DNA from: Anthostomella pinea
Lineage: Eukaryota > Ascomycota > Sordariomycetes > Xylariales > Xylariaceae
DNA: 64,000 nt
Assembly (NCBI GenBank): GCA_963556695.1
Contig: CAUWAG010000010.1
Span: 1,736,001 to 1,800,000, forward strand
Direction of reading: 5' to 3'
The translations under genes were made by a program, and so were the position numbers. Of this stretch, positions 48,210 through 58,662 are shown piece by piece (the stretch's first letter is position 1; every line of letters starts with the position of its first letter). The notes beneath the pieces were generated by a model. That model saw only the letters and a program-made list of their open reading frames with translations, was not told the origin of the DNA and ran no database searches.

Positions 48210-50378
48210 GCTGTAACCCACGGCTCACACCGGCGCGGACATTGCTTTAATTCTGTCTGTCTCGGGTCGGCTAATTCTTTCTGTTCTGCTGTATATATAG
48301 ACTCTTGCAGTAATGCGCAGACCCAGCTAGCGCCTACCACTACGGCTATTCCTACATGGACGCCCTCTCCGTCTCCCAAAATGTCGTTGTCGTCGCCGCT
48401 TGCTCTCTCGTTGTCGCATGTCTTGTTCGCAAGTCTTCTGAGTTTACTTCTCTGTTCGTAGGGCATGCAGCTTTCGATGGTTATTATGGGCTCTTGCCCG
48501 TGGAGTAGTCGATGGCCACAGGTCATCATGCAAACCACTCTCCCGACCACTTGGTCGGACCTGGCTTGCTCTGCTGATGAAAGGAGCACCGTACCATATG
48601 AGACCACCGAGTTCCCCTACATGATAATGTAGCCTCGGTGTGGAACATCAGTCTGGCAGCACCCCTACGTACCCGGACAAGGCATCTGCTACATACATGA
48701 ACGGACGGGGTCTAGCCTGGGCAGTGTATGGAGCGAACAGAGCACGCATCTCCCAGAGTGCCGTTATGGAACGACTCGGAGTTGGCACAGGCGAGGAGAC
48801 GGTGTTGATCCGGGTTGCCGTTTGCTCTGGAGGCTACCTATCACGGCGTGGGCGTATACCTGAGGAGCATTGAGGAGCATTGAGGAGTACGTGGTTAATA
48901 GGACGGGCCATGGAAATGGATCGCTTTGTATTTAGGTTAGGAGCTTTGATACCCATAATCTACCTACCAAATTAATCGTGTATTTTCCTGCTCCCAGGTA
49001 CATGCCGAGGTCTATCTACTAGTTGCTACCGTGTACATACAGTAAGTATGCTTGGTGACGCGCAATAAATCCAAGCCTGCTATCACGAGAAGCGGTCCGA
49101 GGTGAGTCTTTCAAATCCACGGGCCGAGAGACAGGCAGGCCTTCTCCACCGATGATAAACCAGCCAGGGCCTTGATATGTATGCGGATGGTAGGGTTTAA
49201 GGGTGACCAATATAAATATAGGCCTCTCGACTGGTAAGGAAGCACTAGGAAGGAAGAATTGTGCCACTGCAACGAAGTACAAAATGATACCATATCACTA
49301 CTTTTCTTAACATGAGATGTTCTATCCTAGGCCTGCGTGTTCCGGTGCCTCCTTGCAGTACCAGAGTAAATAGGTTTCTTGCTTAAAAAAGAAAGATAGA
49401 AAACAGCCTGAAAATTTTACAAAAAAGCTAAGTCTACCCCCGACCCATGCGTTAATACGTGCTCTGACCAAGTCGAGAGGACCTATTAATATATCGTCGT
49501 GGAGCACGCCCCGAATCGAAGCGTAGATTTTACGAAAAGCCCCCGGACAGGTTTTGTCTCATACTGCTAGACCAGTGCGTTACAAGGTCTGACGTTTGGT
49601 ATAGGGCGTCGGGAAGATTGGGCTCGTATTGCGGTACATATGGTCTGGGGCTGTGGTTGCTGAGGAACTCGGGGTGCGTGTGCAGGCGGTCACCCGGTCA
49701 CTCTCAGGCAGCAGACATTTTACGGGGAGGTGAAGTACCTGTGGTCTCCTCATGGGGCTTGTTTGTAGTGATGAAGAGGGCGGCCCTTTGGTGAATTTAC
49801 AGGTGTGATACCTTGCACCTGCGATTTCTCGCCTAGCATCCAGTCGCTGTCACTCCACCGACTAAACAGCATGCCTTCTTCATTGATGATTCCGCTTTCG
49901 CAATCCTGGGTCTTCATTGCAGTAGCATGTTTATGATGCAGGATTCCTAAGCCTCAGTGCCAGTGTTGCACCGGACCCCTATCTCATTACAACCACAGCG
50001 TCTCCGCCCCCCTTCTCGAATGAAAACAAAACAATGTAAGTACAGACCGAGGACTCCCATACTGAATCATTGTCTCCTGCTGAAAGTTATAATGCAGCGA
50101 TTCGTCAAGATGCCAAAACCACATTCGTCCTCTCGTCACAGCCTGCTTTTCGCAGACTTTGCACACACATCGCCGTTTCGAACATGTTAGATTCTGGGCT
50201 CCGTTGGCCTATCCATAGTCATCCTTCAGGATCACCATCCCCATTCGTGACTCTGTCACATACGTGGCCAATATAAGGCCACGTATCCTTTCCTTTAGTA
50301 TCTTGGATATATATAGGGCCATTCTGGCCGCTCCAGAGTAGCTGGAATTCCTCTCCTTAATAGAACACTTTGAAATCT
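48210..50378. other. Intergenic region
   Basis: Contains the GH5 3' UTR and about 2 kb with no recognised gene. There are tandem copies of GAGGAGCATT at 48861-48884. A short stretch near 50070-50190 reads SPAESYNAAIRQDAKTTFV in one frame and may belong to the decayed gene that follows. A 10-bp inverted repeat sits at 50260-50286 and a TATA-rich word at ~50307-50315. Confidence 0.4.
50260..50286. repeat. Perfect 10-bp inverted repeat with 7-base loop
   Basis: Arms ATACGTGGCC (50260-50269) and GGCCACGTAT (50277-50286) around AATATAA. Each arm contains CACGTGG-like E-box-type bases. It sits ~20-30 bases before a TATATATA word and ~100 bases before coding-like sequence, so it could be a regulatory site. 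Confidence 0.8.
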
Positions 50379-50984
50379 CACAGAACATCGAGTCCCAAAT
50401 TGCCCCAGACGAGCTCGCCGACTACTCCAAGATCGACAGCTCTCTGCTCCTATCTAATCTCAAATACAATATGTCCTCGTATACATGCACCAACACACGC
50501 ACTAACGCCACGAAAAAAGGCGACACGGTCAAGGCAACCCTGAATTACAGCGCGGAAAGACCTCCCACAGACTGCAATACCATCAGAACAAGTCCTCCCA
50601 AAACACAGTCATATCTCTCCATAGAAGACCTTGAAGGCGCAACTGCACAGTCCCACAAAACCCCAAGAAGACCACCATGAATACAACATCTACCGAACTT
50701 CCATACGTTACGCGTCACCATATCCAAGACCGAAGACGCCAGCCAGCTCGAAGCCAACGAACAAGAGCATTCATCAGCTACGCTTCCCCTTGTTCCCCCG
50801 TTATGAAGAGCGAGCCCGCGCGTAGAAGGAAGGTACTAAAATTTCTTCAAGGACCAGAACACAAAGTGGCTCCAAGAAGCTGTATGTAATCATCGGGCGC
50901 GACGGTACAGATATTGATTGGACAGGGGTTCGCAGGATCACGGTTTGGAAGGTGTTGTCGGGCGAGAAACTCTGGAGCCGGTGA
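50379..50984 (+). pseudogene. Possible decayed protein-coding gene, unknown family
   Basis: Coding-like sequence that keeps changing frame. One frame reads IAPDELADYSKIDSSLLL and runs through NLKYNMSSYTCTNTRTNATK to about 50590. Another reads EDHHEYNIYRTSIR near 50660-50710. A third reads VTISKTEDASQLEANEQEHS near 50712-50800 and hits a stop. A later piece reads KLYVIIGRDGTDIDWTGVRR near 50880-50935. Balanced amino-acid composition in successive frames, with stops and shifts between, suggests a gene broken by small indels. Introns could explain part of it, but I found no convincing splice sites. The family is not recognised. Confidence 0.38.
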
Positions 50985-51276
50985 TCACTGGCACAGGAAC
51001 GCAGCAGACAATGGTGCTTGATTCGGGGTGAGCACTGAGCAGCGGAGGCGAGTAGCTCATGGTATTGGTGCGCGTCTGCCTGCTCTGCACTCCAATGCTA
51101 TGCAAGTCATTATTTCACTCGGTTGGTTTGCTTGGGAGCGCAGGCAGGGAGGGCGCCAAAGGCGGCAAATATCAGTACAAGCACTCTTTGAGGCTTACGA
51201 CATATTTGTATATACAATGTGCCGCGCTCGCTATTCTATGTACCAGGCTGAATGAACCAGCAACAACCACGCCCAC
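50985..51276. other. Intergenic, isomerase 3' flank
   Basis: Downstream flank of the minus-strand isomerase gene. Nothing recognised. Confidence 0.4.
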
Positions 51277-52259
51277 TCACAACTTATGCCTCTTCTTGCC
51301 CGTCGCGATCTTGACAAACTCCTGCTGCGGAACGCCCGTGACGAAGCGGTCCAGCCCCGCAAACACCTCGGCCACATTCTGCCGATCCAGGACCTCGCGC
51401 TCGGGCCGGCGGATCAGCGCCTTGATGGCCGTCAGGCTGTCGCCGACCAGATGGTCGCCCATGGTGTCGTCGATCTCGCGGTACACGGCCCGCATGAAGC
51501 CGTCGCTGTCGCCCTTGGGTACTTCAAAGACCTTGTTCACAAAGCCGACGCGCACCAGGTCGTCGCAGCCGATGCGCCGGCTCTGGATCAGCGCCTCGTT
51601 GGCCTTGCTGATGCCTAGGCGCTGCACAAGCGCGCGCGAGGCTCCGCCCTCGGCCACGAGCCCCAGCGACGAGAAGGGCGTTAGTAGAAATGCGTGTGGT
51701 GCGGCGTACACGAAGTCGGCGAAGGCCGTCAGCGCGGCTGAGAGGCCCACTGCTGGCCCGTTGAGAGCCGCTACTAGGATCTTGGGGTGCGTGTAGAACG
51801 CCTGCGTCACGTTGAGGTTGTTGGATACGAAGCTGCGGAGGTATTGTAGGTACACGTCTGGGGGCTGCCCCTCGGGGGTTTCGGGCGTTTGGCGGCTGAG
51901 GGATGATACGTCGGCGCCGCTGGGGGTTGGGGGGTCTTGTTAGATCGGTTTTAACGTGGTGCGGGTGAGTGAGCGTGCGGGCTGCAGGGGGACTCGAGGG
52001 AGGGTGAGATGGCTAATGAGAGGGAAGGCGGCGGTTGGCTCGTCCTACTTCCCTAACCTAGTCCTGAGACTTACGCCGAAAAGTACCGCCCCTTTCCGGT
52101 CAGGACGGTGATGTATATGTCGTTGCGCAACGCGACCTCACGCAGGGCCTTGGAGAGGTCATAGTAACCTTCCATGTCCAGGGCGTTAAGCTTCTTGTCG
52201 TTGTCGATGGTGATGGTGGCGATGCGTCCGGCGTACGAGACCTTGATCACGTCCGCCAT
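51277..52259 (-). CDS. Peroxisomal enoyl-CoA hydratase/isomerase (Eci1-like)
   Basis: Crotonase-fold enzyme, probably a delta3,delta2-enoyl-CoA isomerase needed for beta-oxidation of unsaturated fatty acids. Two exons, 52259-52075 and 51919-51277 (155-nt intron with GTAAGT donor), give 275 residues from the ATG at 52259 (MADVIKVSYAGRIATITID). Crotonase landmarks are KLNALDMEGYYDL, the oxyanion-hole segment ending exon 1 and opening exon 2 (GKGRYFSA/GADVSSL), AALNGPAVGLSAALTAFADFVYA, and FSSLGLVAEGGASRALVQRLG, whose Glu lies where Eci-type isomerases place the catalytic base. The C-terminus is HKL, a plausible PTS1; yeast Eci1 ends in HRL. The open frame continues upstream of 52259, but the conserved family start is at this Met. 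Divergent from the PP2C gene. Confidence 0.92.
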
Positions 52260-53355
52260 TGCCTTTTGATGCGCTGTAGTCAGCGCTGACTCTATCCAAT
52301 TTGTCTGGGTTATACGGTACGTTGGAACTGAAACAAGCTCTCGTTGAAGTGAGAAAGGAGTGAGTGAGTGAGTGTGTGACGTTGAACCGGCGAGACCCCT
52401 CCGAGTCAAGCCGAGGCTCCCGTCCTGACCCCTGACCCCACATTTACCCCACGATCCTTTACCTTAGTGCCGAGGAGCGGCAGCGGCGGGATCTTGACGG
52501 GCCAAGCAGGTTAGACCGTTGTTAGTAGTTACCGCCTAGAATTCAGATGTCTACCGCCTACTTTTTGCAATCAGGAAAACCTTATTCGTGACGTCTATGA
52601 CCGCCACCAGCTACCACACAGCTGCCGCGGTACTAGCAATCGGCGATCGGCGAAAATCATTTGCTAAGCACTACCAAGCCAGATTCTGACTGATATCACG
52701 TGCACAGAGCCTCATCCCAGCTTAGAATAGCGGGAGGCCACTAGCAGAGAAAACTGGTCGGGGTGGGTCGCCAAGTTTTCCTGATTGCAAAAAGTAGGCG
52801 GTATTTCAACTTGCCTCCTGGACTAGTCTATCGTTGGCTTTGCTTGACTTGATCATGTAGTGCGCATTGGTGACGAGTGACTAAAGTTGGACGTGAGATG
52901 CCGCTAACAGGGATCAAGCAACCTTTGATCTGGGCTGCTGGGCAATGCGTACCTGTTGCTATCTACCCAGGCAGCCGGGCATATTTACCATATCTCGGGG
53001 GCATCTAGTCGCAAGGCCATGACGAAGCGATCAAAGGTATCGCCAGGCCTGATGAATAATGGAGTGAAGGGGACCTTGACTGTGGACTGTTGCTGGGGGC
53101 GAAGTAGCGCTGTATGTACCCTGCCGGTCACGTTCACGAGCCTTGAAAATTAATCTCCGGCTGGTTGCATGAACTTGTGCAGCTTTCTGCCGGCAAGTAT
53201 TCACGGCCCGTTCCTGGCGACACAAACCACATATCCCGACTGCAACCCTGCGAACAGCCTGGTCCGGCAATGACGCCTTACCAGAGATACTCCTAAACCA
53301 TCAAGTTTGGCACTACCATAACCACCACTGGAGTCAACCTCAACCGTCAATCAAG
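52260..53355. promoter_or_regulatory. Divergent promoter region, isomerase / PP2C, holding a MITE
   Basis: About 1.1 kb between two divergent starts. The middle is occupied by a 252-bp inverted-repeat element (listed separately). Flanks of 290 and 550 bases remain for the two promoters. No specific site for a fatty-acid regulator was identified with confidence. Confidence 0.5.
52552..52803. mobile_element. MITE-like element with 29-nt terminal inverted repeats
   Basis: The first 29 bases (52552-52580, beginning TACCGCCTACTTTTTGCAAT) are the exact reverse complement of the last 29 (52775-52803, ending AAAAAGTAGGCGGTA). Total length is 252 bp with no open frame. The outermost TA on both sides fits a TA target duplication, as made by Tc1/mariner-type transposases; that makes the repeats proper 27 nt beginning CCGCC. 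This is the form of a non-autonomous MITE. A second copy of the nine bases TACCGCCTA lies just outside at 52530-52538. Confidence 0.85.
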
Positions 53356-54906
53356 ATGCTTTCTCGCCAGCTAGTCCGCCATCGACCGCGTCTCGTGACC
53401 ACCACGACGCGTGTCTCGCAGTCCGCGTCCAGGCCCCGATTCTCAAGCACCCAGCCCCAGAATCGAGCCACTACCGTCACCAATGTGGCCACGACGGGCG
53501 CCCTGATCGCAGCCGGATGGGTGGTTAATGACGTTTACAAGCGCGATACCCGCGCAGGCGACAAGCACAACGCGCCGCCGGCCGCTGCTGCTGCCAAGAC
53601 CGCCCTCGTGACCGGCGGCGGCCCGCGCATACCGGATCTCGACCAGCTGGGCACGTCGGACGGGCAGATCGCCTACACGGCGCCTGCCTCCTCCGAGGAC
53701 GTCACTCGGCAGCTGAACGAGCACGCCTTCTCCTTCACGGGCTTGGGCTCGCAGGGCGTGAGCAGATACCACGGCGCCCAGCTGGCCTCGAACAGCCCGT
53801 GCGAAGACGCCTTCGTGCACGGGAGCTTCTCCAGTCCATTCAAGTCCCAGGAGGTGGGTCGGGATAACAAGTGGATGGCGTGGGCGGTCTTCGACGGCCA
53901 CTGCGGCTGGCAGCTATCGAATCTCCTCACCACGCAGATGATGCCGTTTGTGAGAAGGGCGCTGGGCGACGCGAAGCCTCCTAAAGATGGGGAGGGGCCT
54001 GTGTCGGAGGAGTCCATACACCAGGCGCTCAAATCGGCTTTCACGACGCTCGATGATGCGCTGGTCAAGTCCGCCACTGCCACAATCGACAGTAACATGT
54101 CCTTTGCGGAGAAAGCAAGACGATTGGAGGCGGCGTACGCCGGTTCGTGTGCTCTCCTGACGCTGTTCGATCCAGCATCGAGGAATCTGATGGTAGCATC
54201 GACAGGAGACTGCCGGGCGGTCCTCGGCCAGATGGCCGCCGACGGCAAGTGGGAAAGCAAAGACCTCACGGTCGACTGCACGGGCGCCACTCCCTCAGAG
54301 ATTGCGAGACTCCAGGCGCAGTTCCCCGACGAGCCCGACGTCGTCAAGGGTGGTAGGGTATGGGGCATGCAGCCCTCGCGCACCTTCGGCGACGGTATGT
54401 GGAAGTGGACGGCGACGCTGAAGAACAGACTGCGCTGGTACTACAACGGCCTGAGCATGCCCTCCTATTCCCGGTACAAGAACTACAAGGACGGCCCTTA
54501 CCTCACGGCCGAACCCCTGGTGACCACGACCAAGATCTCCGACACGCAGCCCTCGTTCCTCATCCTGTCCACCGACGGCCTCTGGGACACCATGTCAAGC
54601 GAGGACGCCGTGGACCTCGTCGGCAGGTGGATCGACTGGCAGGCGCAGGGGGGCCAGAAGGACAAGCAGCCGCTGAAGCCGCAGACGACGGACACGGTTT
54701 TGGGTTGGAAACATCAGTGTCAGTACGACGAGAAGAAGGCCACGGTGCAGGACGACAATGCGGCGGTACATCTGATGCGCAACGGGCTGGGCGGCGGAGA
54801 CGAGGAGATGGTCCGGGGAGCGCTCACTTTTCGATACCCAAACTCGAGAGATATCCGGGACGATATGACGGTCCAGGTTGTCTTCTTTTCGCCCAAGAGC
54901 GCGTGA
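53356..54906 (+). CDS. Mitochondrial PP2C-type phosphatase (pyruvate dehydrogenase phosphatase-like, Ptc5 type)
   Basis: Metal-dependent Ser/Thr phosphatase, 516 residues, intronless. The N-terminal ~35 residues are rich in Arg, Ser and Thr with few acids (MLSRQLVRHRPRLVTTTTRV), a typical mitochondrial presequence. A hydrophobic segment at ~45-60 (ATTGALIAAGWVVNDVYKRD) may be a membrane anchor. PP2C landmarks are SRYHGAQLASNSPCEDAF, the metal-binding FDGHCG at ~178, STGDCRAVLG, VWGMQPSRTFGD, the STDGLWD motif at ~406 and the final RDDMTVQVVFF. By family knowledge this type dephosphorylates and activates the pyruvate dehydrogenase complex. The Cys in FDGHCG replaces the usual Gly or Ala. Convergent with COG1, 221 bases away. 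Confidence 0.92.
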   Translation: MLSRQLVRHRPRLVTTTTRVSQSASRPRFSSTQPQNRATTVTNVATTGALIAAGWVVNDVYKRDTRAGDKHNAPPAAAAAKTALVTGGGPRIPDLDQLGTSDGQIAYTAPASSEDVTRQLNEHAFSFTGLGSQGVSRYHGAQLASNSPCEDAFVHGSFSSPFKSQEVGRDNKWMAWAVFDGHCGWQLSNLLTTQMMPFVRRALGDAKPPKDGEGPVSEESIHQALKSAFTTLDDALVKSATATIDSNMSFAEKARRLEAAYAGSCALLTLFDPASRNLMVASTGDCRAVLGQMAADGKWESKDLTVDCTGATPSEIARLQAQFPDEPDVVKGGRVWGMQPSRTFGDGMWKWTATLKNRLRWYYNGLSMPSYSRYKNYKDGPYLTAEPLVTTTKISDTQPSFLILSTDGLWDTMSSEDAVDLVGRWIDWQAQGGQKDKQPLKPQTTDTVLGWKHQCQYDEKKATVQDDNAAVHLMRNGLGGGDEEMVRGALTFRYPNSRDIRDDMTVQVVFFSPKSA

Positions 54907-55127
54907 ACGGACAGTAGCAATGGCATATGATAAATTTGTAGCTTGAACCTAGCTTTCGCCAATGGATGGCATAGAAGATGACTTCACGGCTCTATCACGA
55001 GCATGAGACCTGGCTGGAGGCATAGCTGTGACATGTCTGGTAAAACGGATGCTGACTGCCTTTTGTTCTGAGTTTGGTCTCAGTTTGGCACGTAAGTGAC
55101 ACGAAACCATCTATCGTAGGGGTATCA
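54907..55127. other. Short convergent spacer, PP2C / COG1
   Basis: Only 221 bases between two stop codons, so the two transcripts' 3' ends probably overlap. Confidence 0.5.
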
Positions 55128-57506
55128 TCATGCAAGCAGGCCAAATAACAAGCTTGTCCTCTTCCAATACTCCTGCGAAGTCTTGGCCAGACGCCCCTCT
55201 GCTTCATTCTCTAAACCAGTCCCCTTCAATACCTCCGCGGCAAGCTCCTTCAGAGTCTCATTCGAGCCCTCTTCGGTCCCGAGGCAATGCTGTAGAAGGT
55301 GGATATCATACAGCCATTGGATCAGCACGTCTCTCTTCTGATCGTCTGCGACCTTTGGCGGCTTCTCGTCAGTCTCCGCCGGACAACCCTCGGCATCTTG
55401 TGACGACTTGTCCTCATCTGAATCATCCTTGTCGGCTTGAGTCTCTGGTACTTCTATCTCAGCAAAGCGGGCATTAAGCTCCTCGCGCCAGGCCTCCGCC
55501 AATTGTTTCCCAAAGACGTGTTTGAGAGTCTGAACTGCAGCAGGGGTCCAGAGGTCGAGTCCAGAATCGCCCATCGACATGACGAGCTTCCGCAGGAGAC
55601 TGAACGCGCCAGGTGAGGGCTGAGCGGGCAACGATGGCTCGCCTTCCCATAGCGCTCGGCCAGCTACTCGTTTCCGCGTCAAGGCCGTCGAGGTGAACTC
55701 CTCAATGGGGGTAACGGACACGTGGGCTGCGAGTTTCTCATGCAGCGAGGAGACATTGTCGAGTCCAAAAGACTTGACGCCTTCAATGTCAGGTAGTCGA
55801 CTTCGTATGTCTCTCAGGATCCGCAGAAGGTACGTGGCAATCTGGCCACTGCCCGCACCATCCTTTCGGGCTTGCCATAGAGACGTCAGCTGCTCGTCCA
55901 GATCACTGAAGGCCTTCTCCAGCGTTGCGTTGAGTCGCTTATGCAGTAATTGCGGATCGTCTTTGCTCAACAACTTCTGCCGAGCTTCAATGACCTCCTC
56001 GTCTTCGATGTCAACCACATCATTGTCCCAACGTTGCCGTTTAAGCTGCTCGACTAGATCGCCCACATTATCGATGATGTGGTGCCACGACTCAAAGCCT
56101 GTGACTGCTCGTGAAACAGCATGGTTTCTCCCATGCAGACGTGATACAATCTCGTGGTTAACGTGAACTGCATCGCCCGATATGTCCATGTCGAGCATCT
56201 CTTCGTCCCAGAGACTGCGGTGTGTATCGGCCGTGCCTGTCTGCCACGCCTTTAATGTCGCCGTAACCTCCGATCCGACAAGCTTGAGCTTCGTGACCTT
56301 GGTTTCCAGGATGCGCAGAAGGTGGTCGTTGATGGTTTTCCGCAGGCCATCAAGCATATCAGATGGGTCGAAGCCTCGAGCCTTTCCGCCGTCCTTTATC
56401 CATTGTTGCAGCACGTCTGTCCGCAGCTCTACAATAGCTTTGAACTCGGTGACCTGCTCGAGCGTCTTGCTGACACCCTCCAGGAGGGTCTCACCACCCC
56501 TTTTCGCCCAGCCCATCAGCATATCTCTAGCTTGCTTCCCATCCAGATCATCATGTCTGATGAAAGGTGTGAAATAGCGGATCTCCTCACCACACCACCT
56601 CGCATTTATGTCCAGTCGCAGGCCCTCCAAGGTTCTAAGAGACTCGTCTGCTAGGAGGGGCTTCTTCTTCAGTGCGGACAATGCCTCTGGAAGCTTGTTT
56701 GGCACCAATGCCTGCACGTCCAGCAGCGTCTTGGTGTATAACCTGAGGGCATTGAGGACGTTTTCAGTGCCCCTATCCTTTTCGTGTTCGTCGAGGTCGA
56801 ACTCGTACGTAATGGCCTGAGCTCTAATATGAAGGAAATGCCGTAGGACGTCCCTAGTACCGGAGCTCCACGCAAGGCTGTAGGCGGACAGGGCCTTGAT
56901 GATCTCGGGTGTATCCGCGCCATCCCCAACCTTGGACAAGACCTTCTCAACTGCCCTAGTCAGTCTTCGTCTCATGCCATCCAGACTCTTCTTCGCAGCC
57001 TCGACCGCGGCCCTCGCTTCCTCGTCAGCAGCCTTCAGGTCGCTGAAGCTCGACACCAGCAACCGGCTCAGCACGAAGACCTTGGCTGCCAGCACCAGTC
57101 GATCTCCCCTGCCCTCGGCGCCCCCCTTCAACAGCCGTCCCACAGCAAGGCCGCAAGCTTTGAGTAGTTTCAACCGCGCGGCCTGGCTCAACTGCGCGTC
57201 GGCATCCTCGCCGCCCCGGAACTTGCGCAGTCCCCCGACCTTCCCGTCCACGACGGTCCGGCCGCACAGGCCGCCCATGCGACCGAGTATGTCCTGCGCG
57301 CCTAGCATGTCCCCGCGCATCTGCACGATGGTGTCGGCGGTGCCCAGCAGCTCCCTGTAGCTGTTGCCGACCTGGGTGCGTAGGCGCGCCGACTTCTCGT
57401 CGATCTGGACATGGAGGGTCTTGTGGATGGCGCGGATCTGGGGCAGGGTGTGCGTGGTAAAGATTTGCGCCGAACTGGCCAGTGTCGAGGTGTTGGGGGT
57501 GGCCAT
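55128..57506 (-). CDS. COG1: Conserved oligomeric Golgi complex subunit 1
   Basis: Lobe-A/B bridging subunit of the COG tethering complex, which retrieves Golgi glycosyltransferases by retrograde vesicle transport (family knowledge). Intronless, 792 residues, a normal length for filamentous fungi. The N-terminus carries the Vps51/Cog1 homology region: a coiled coil preceded by IFTTHTLPQIRAIHKTLHVQ and containing SYRELLGTADTIVQMRGDM, the signature of this family. The remainder is mostly helical, with LWDEEMLDMDISGD and FESWHHIIDNVGDLVEQL. An acidic insert (DDSDEDKSSQDAE) is near the C-terminus. Cytosolic face of the Golgi. Start ATG at 57506. Confidence 0.93.
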   Translation of the reverse strand: MATPNTSTLASSAQIFTTHTLPQIRAIHKTLHVQIDEKSARLRTQVGNSYRELLGTADTIVQMRGDMLGAQDILGRMGGLCGRTVVDGKVGGLRKFRGGEDADAQLSQAARLKLLKACGLAVGRLLKGGAEGRGDRLVLAAKVFVLSRLLVSSFSDLKAADEEARAAVEAAKKSLDGMRRRLTRAVEKVLSKVGDGADTPEIIKALSAYSLAWSSGTRDVLRHFLHIRAQAITYEFDLDEHEKDRGTENVLNALRLYTKTLLDVQALVPNKLPEALSALKKKPLLADESLRTLEGLRLDINARWCGEEIRYFTPFIRHDDLDGKQARDMLMGWAKRGGETLLEGVSKTLEQVTEFKAIVELRTDVLQQWIKDGGKARGFDPSDMLDGLRKTINDHLLRILETKVTKLKLVGSEVTATLKAWQTGTADTHRSLWDEEMLDMDISGDAVHVNHEIVSRLHGRNHAVSRAVTGFESWHHIIDNVGDLVEQLKRQRWDNDVVDIEDEEVIEARQKLLSKDDPQLLHKRLNATLEKAFSDLDEQLTSLWQARKDGAGSGQIATYLLRILRDIRSRLPDIEGVKSFGLDNVSSLHEKLAAHVSVTPIEEFTSTALTRKRVAGRALWEGEPSLPAQPSPGAFSLLRKLVMSMGDSGLDLWTPAAVQTLKHVFGKQLAEAWREELNARFAEIEVPETQADKDDSDEDKSSQDAEGCPAETDEKPPKVADDQKRDVLIQWLYDIHLLQHCLGTEEGSNETLKELAAEVLKGTGLENEAEGRLAKTSQEYWKRTSLLFGLLA

Positions 57507-58662
57507 TGTCGGCGCGGTCGTCGGGTGGTGGTGCAGTATACGGGTTGGCTATCGTATTTGGCGCATTGGGGCTGTCGTCGCTCAACGGATTGCGATACTC
57601 GGAGAGACGTGTGCATTGGGAAGTTCAGTGGTGGCCGGAACGATTGGTGTGGCCAGCTGGATAATGACTTTGGCGGGTGACGGGCGGGTGACGGGGCGGC
57701 TGTTAATGCCAGACTTGATACTCGGGGAGAAGACTTCCCCGCTTGGCATGAAGCCAGACCACTCAGCGCACCTACGGCATGTACACAGATCAACCCTCGC
57801 TAATGAGATGAAGCCGATCTCTGCAGGATAGGCTTGCGTCTGTAATCACGGTAATACCAGCTCCCTGTGCCGGCTTCGAATCGCGACTATCGGAGCCTAC
57901 ATCAGGTTGTAGCTCGTACCTACGTTCCATAGTTCCGATATGCCCATCGCTCAACCTCAACCGCGAGTGATCACGCGGTTTCCATTAGCCCGCCCCCATT
58001 ACTACTGCTTGGATGCTACAGCCAAGCAGCGATTGATGAACATCTCGCCCCCATTGTCGAGTACTATGAGGTCTCGAGGCCAACCGGCAAGCTCAGCTCC
58101 CGCCTGGGCGTTTGACTGCTGGCAAGCAGTAATAAAGGGTCGCACAAGTCATCATCTCAACGTCAGCTGTCTTTGGGACGGGAGGCCACAGTGGAAGATG
58201 TGCTTTTACGCTGGTTTTCTTCTCTCAAAGCCTTTTCGAGCGCTGGGCAGAGGCGGCTGTAACGCCAAGGGTTTTATTGTCTTGACGCAACGCCAGACCT
58301 GGTAAACACTACCCATCAGAGCCCGGGACTGTCTGAGATACGTCGACGGAAACCGTTGCTGTGAATCATTCCTCGAAATAGAATCTCGGCATCGAATGTC
58401 TTTCTGCTCTTGAGGGTAGACATTGTGGATATCACAGCATGATGAGAGTTCAAAAGGCGATGACCTGCATGACGGTAGAGTCTGGCCATCTCCATCCTTC
58501 GCTGTTATACCCATTCGAGTGTTTGATCTTTCAGTCATATTCTTCATAGTATCGTCGAGGCTTGACGCATCGTCGTATCATTCATTATTTCTTACATATC
58601 AGCTTGTAATACACATTTCCCCAAACTGCTGCGCGGCAGGTCTTTATCAACAAACACAGGTC
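57507..58662. promoter_or_regulatory. Divergent promoter region, COG1 / small acidic secreted protein
   Basis: About 1.15 kb between divergent starts. Long frames that begin inside COG1 run into the first few hundred bases, but they are shadows. No gene or clear site recognised. Confidence 0.45.

Noticed and set aside
57025..57793. 163-186-codon frames around the start of COG1
   Set aside because: Shifted readings of the GC-rich COG1 5' end, rich in Arg, Pro and His, without domain features.
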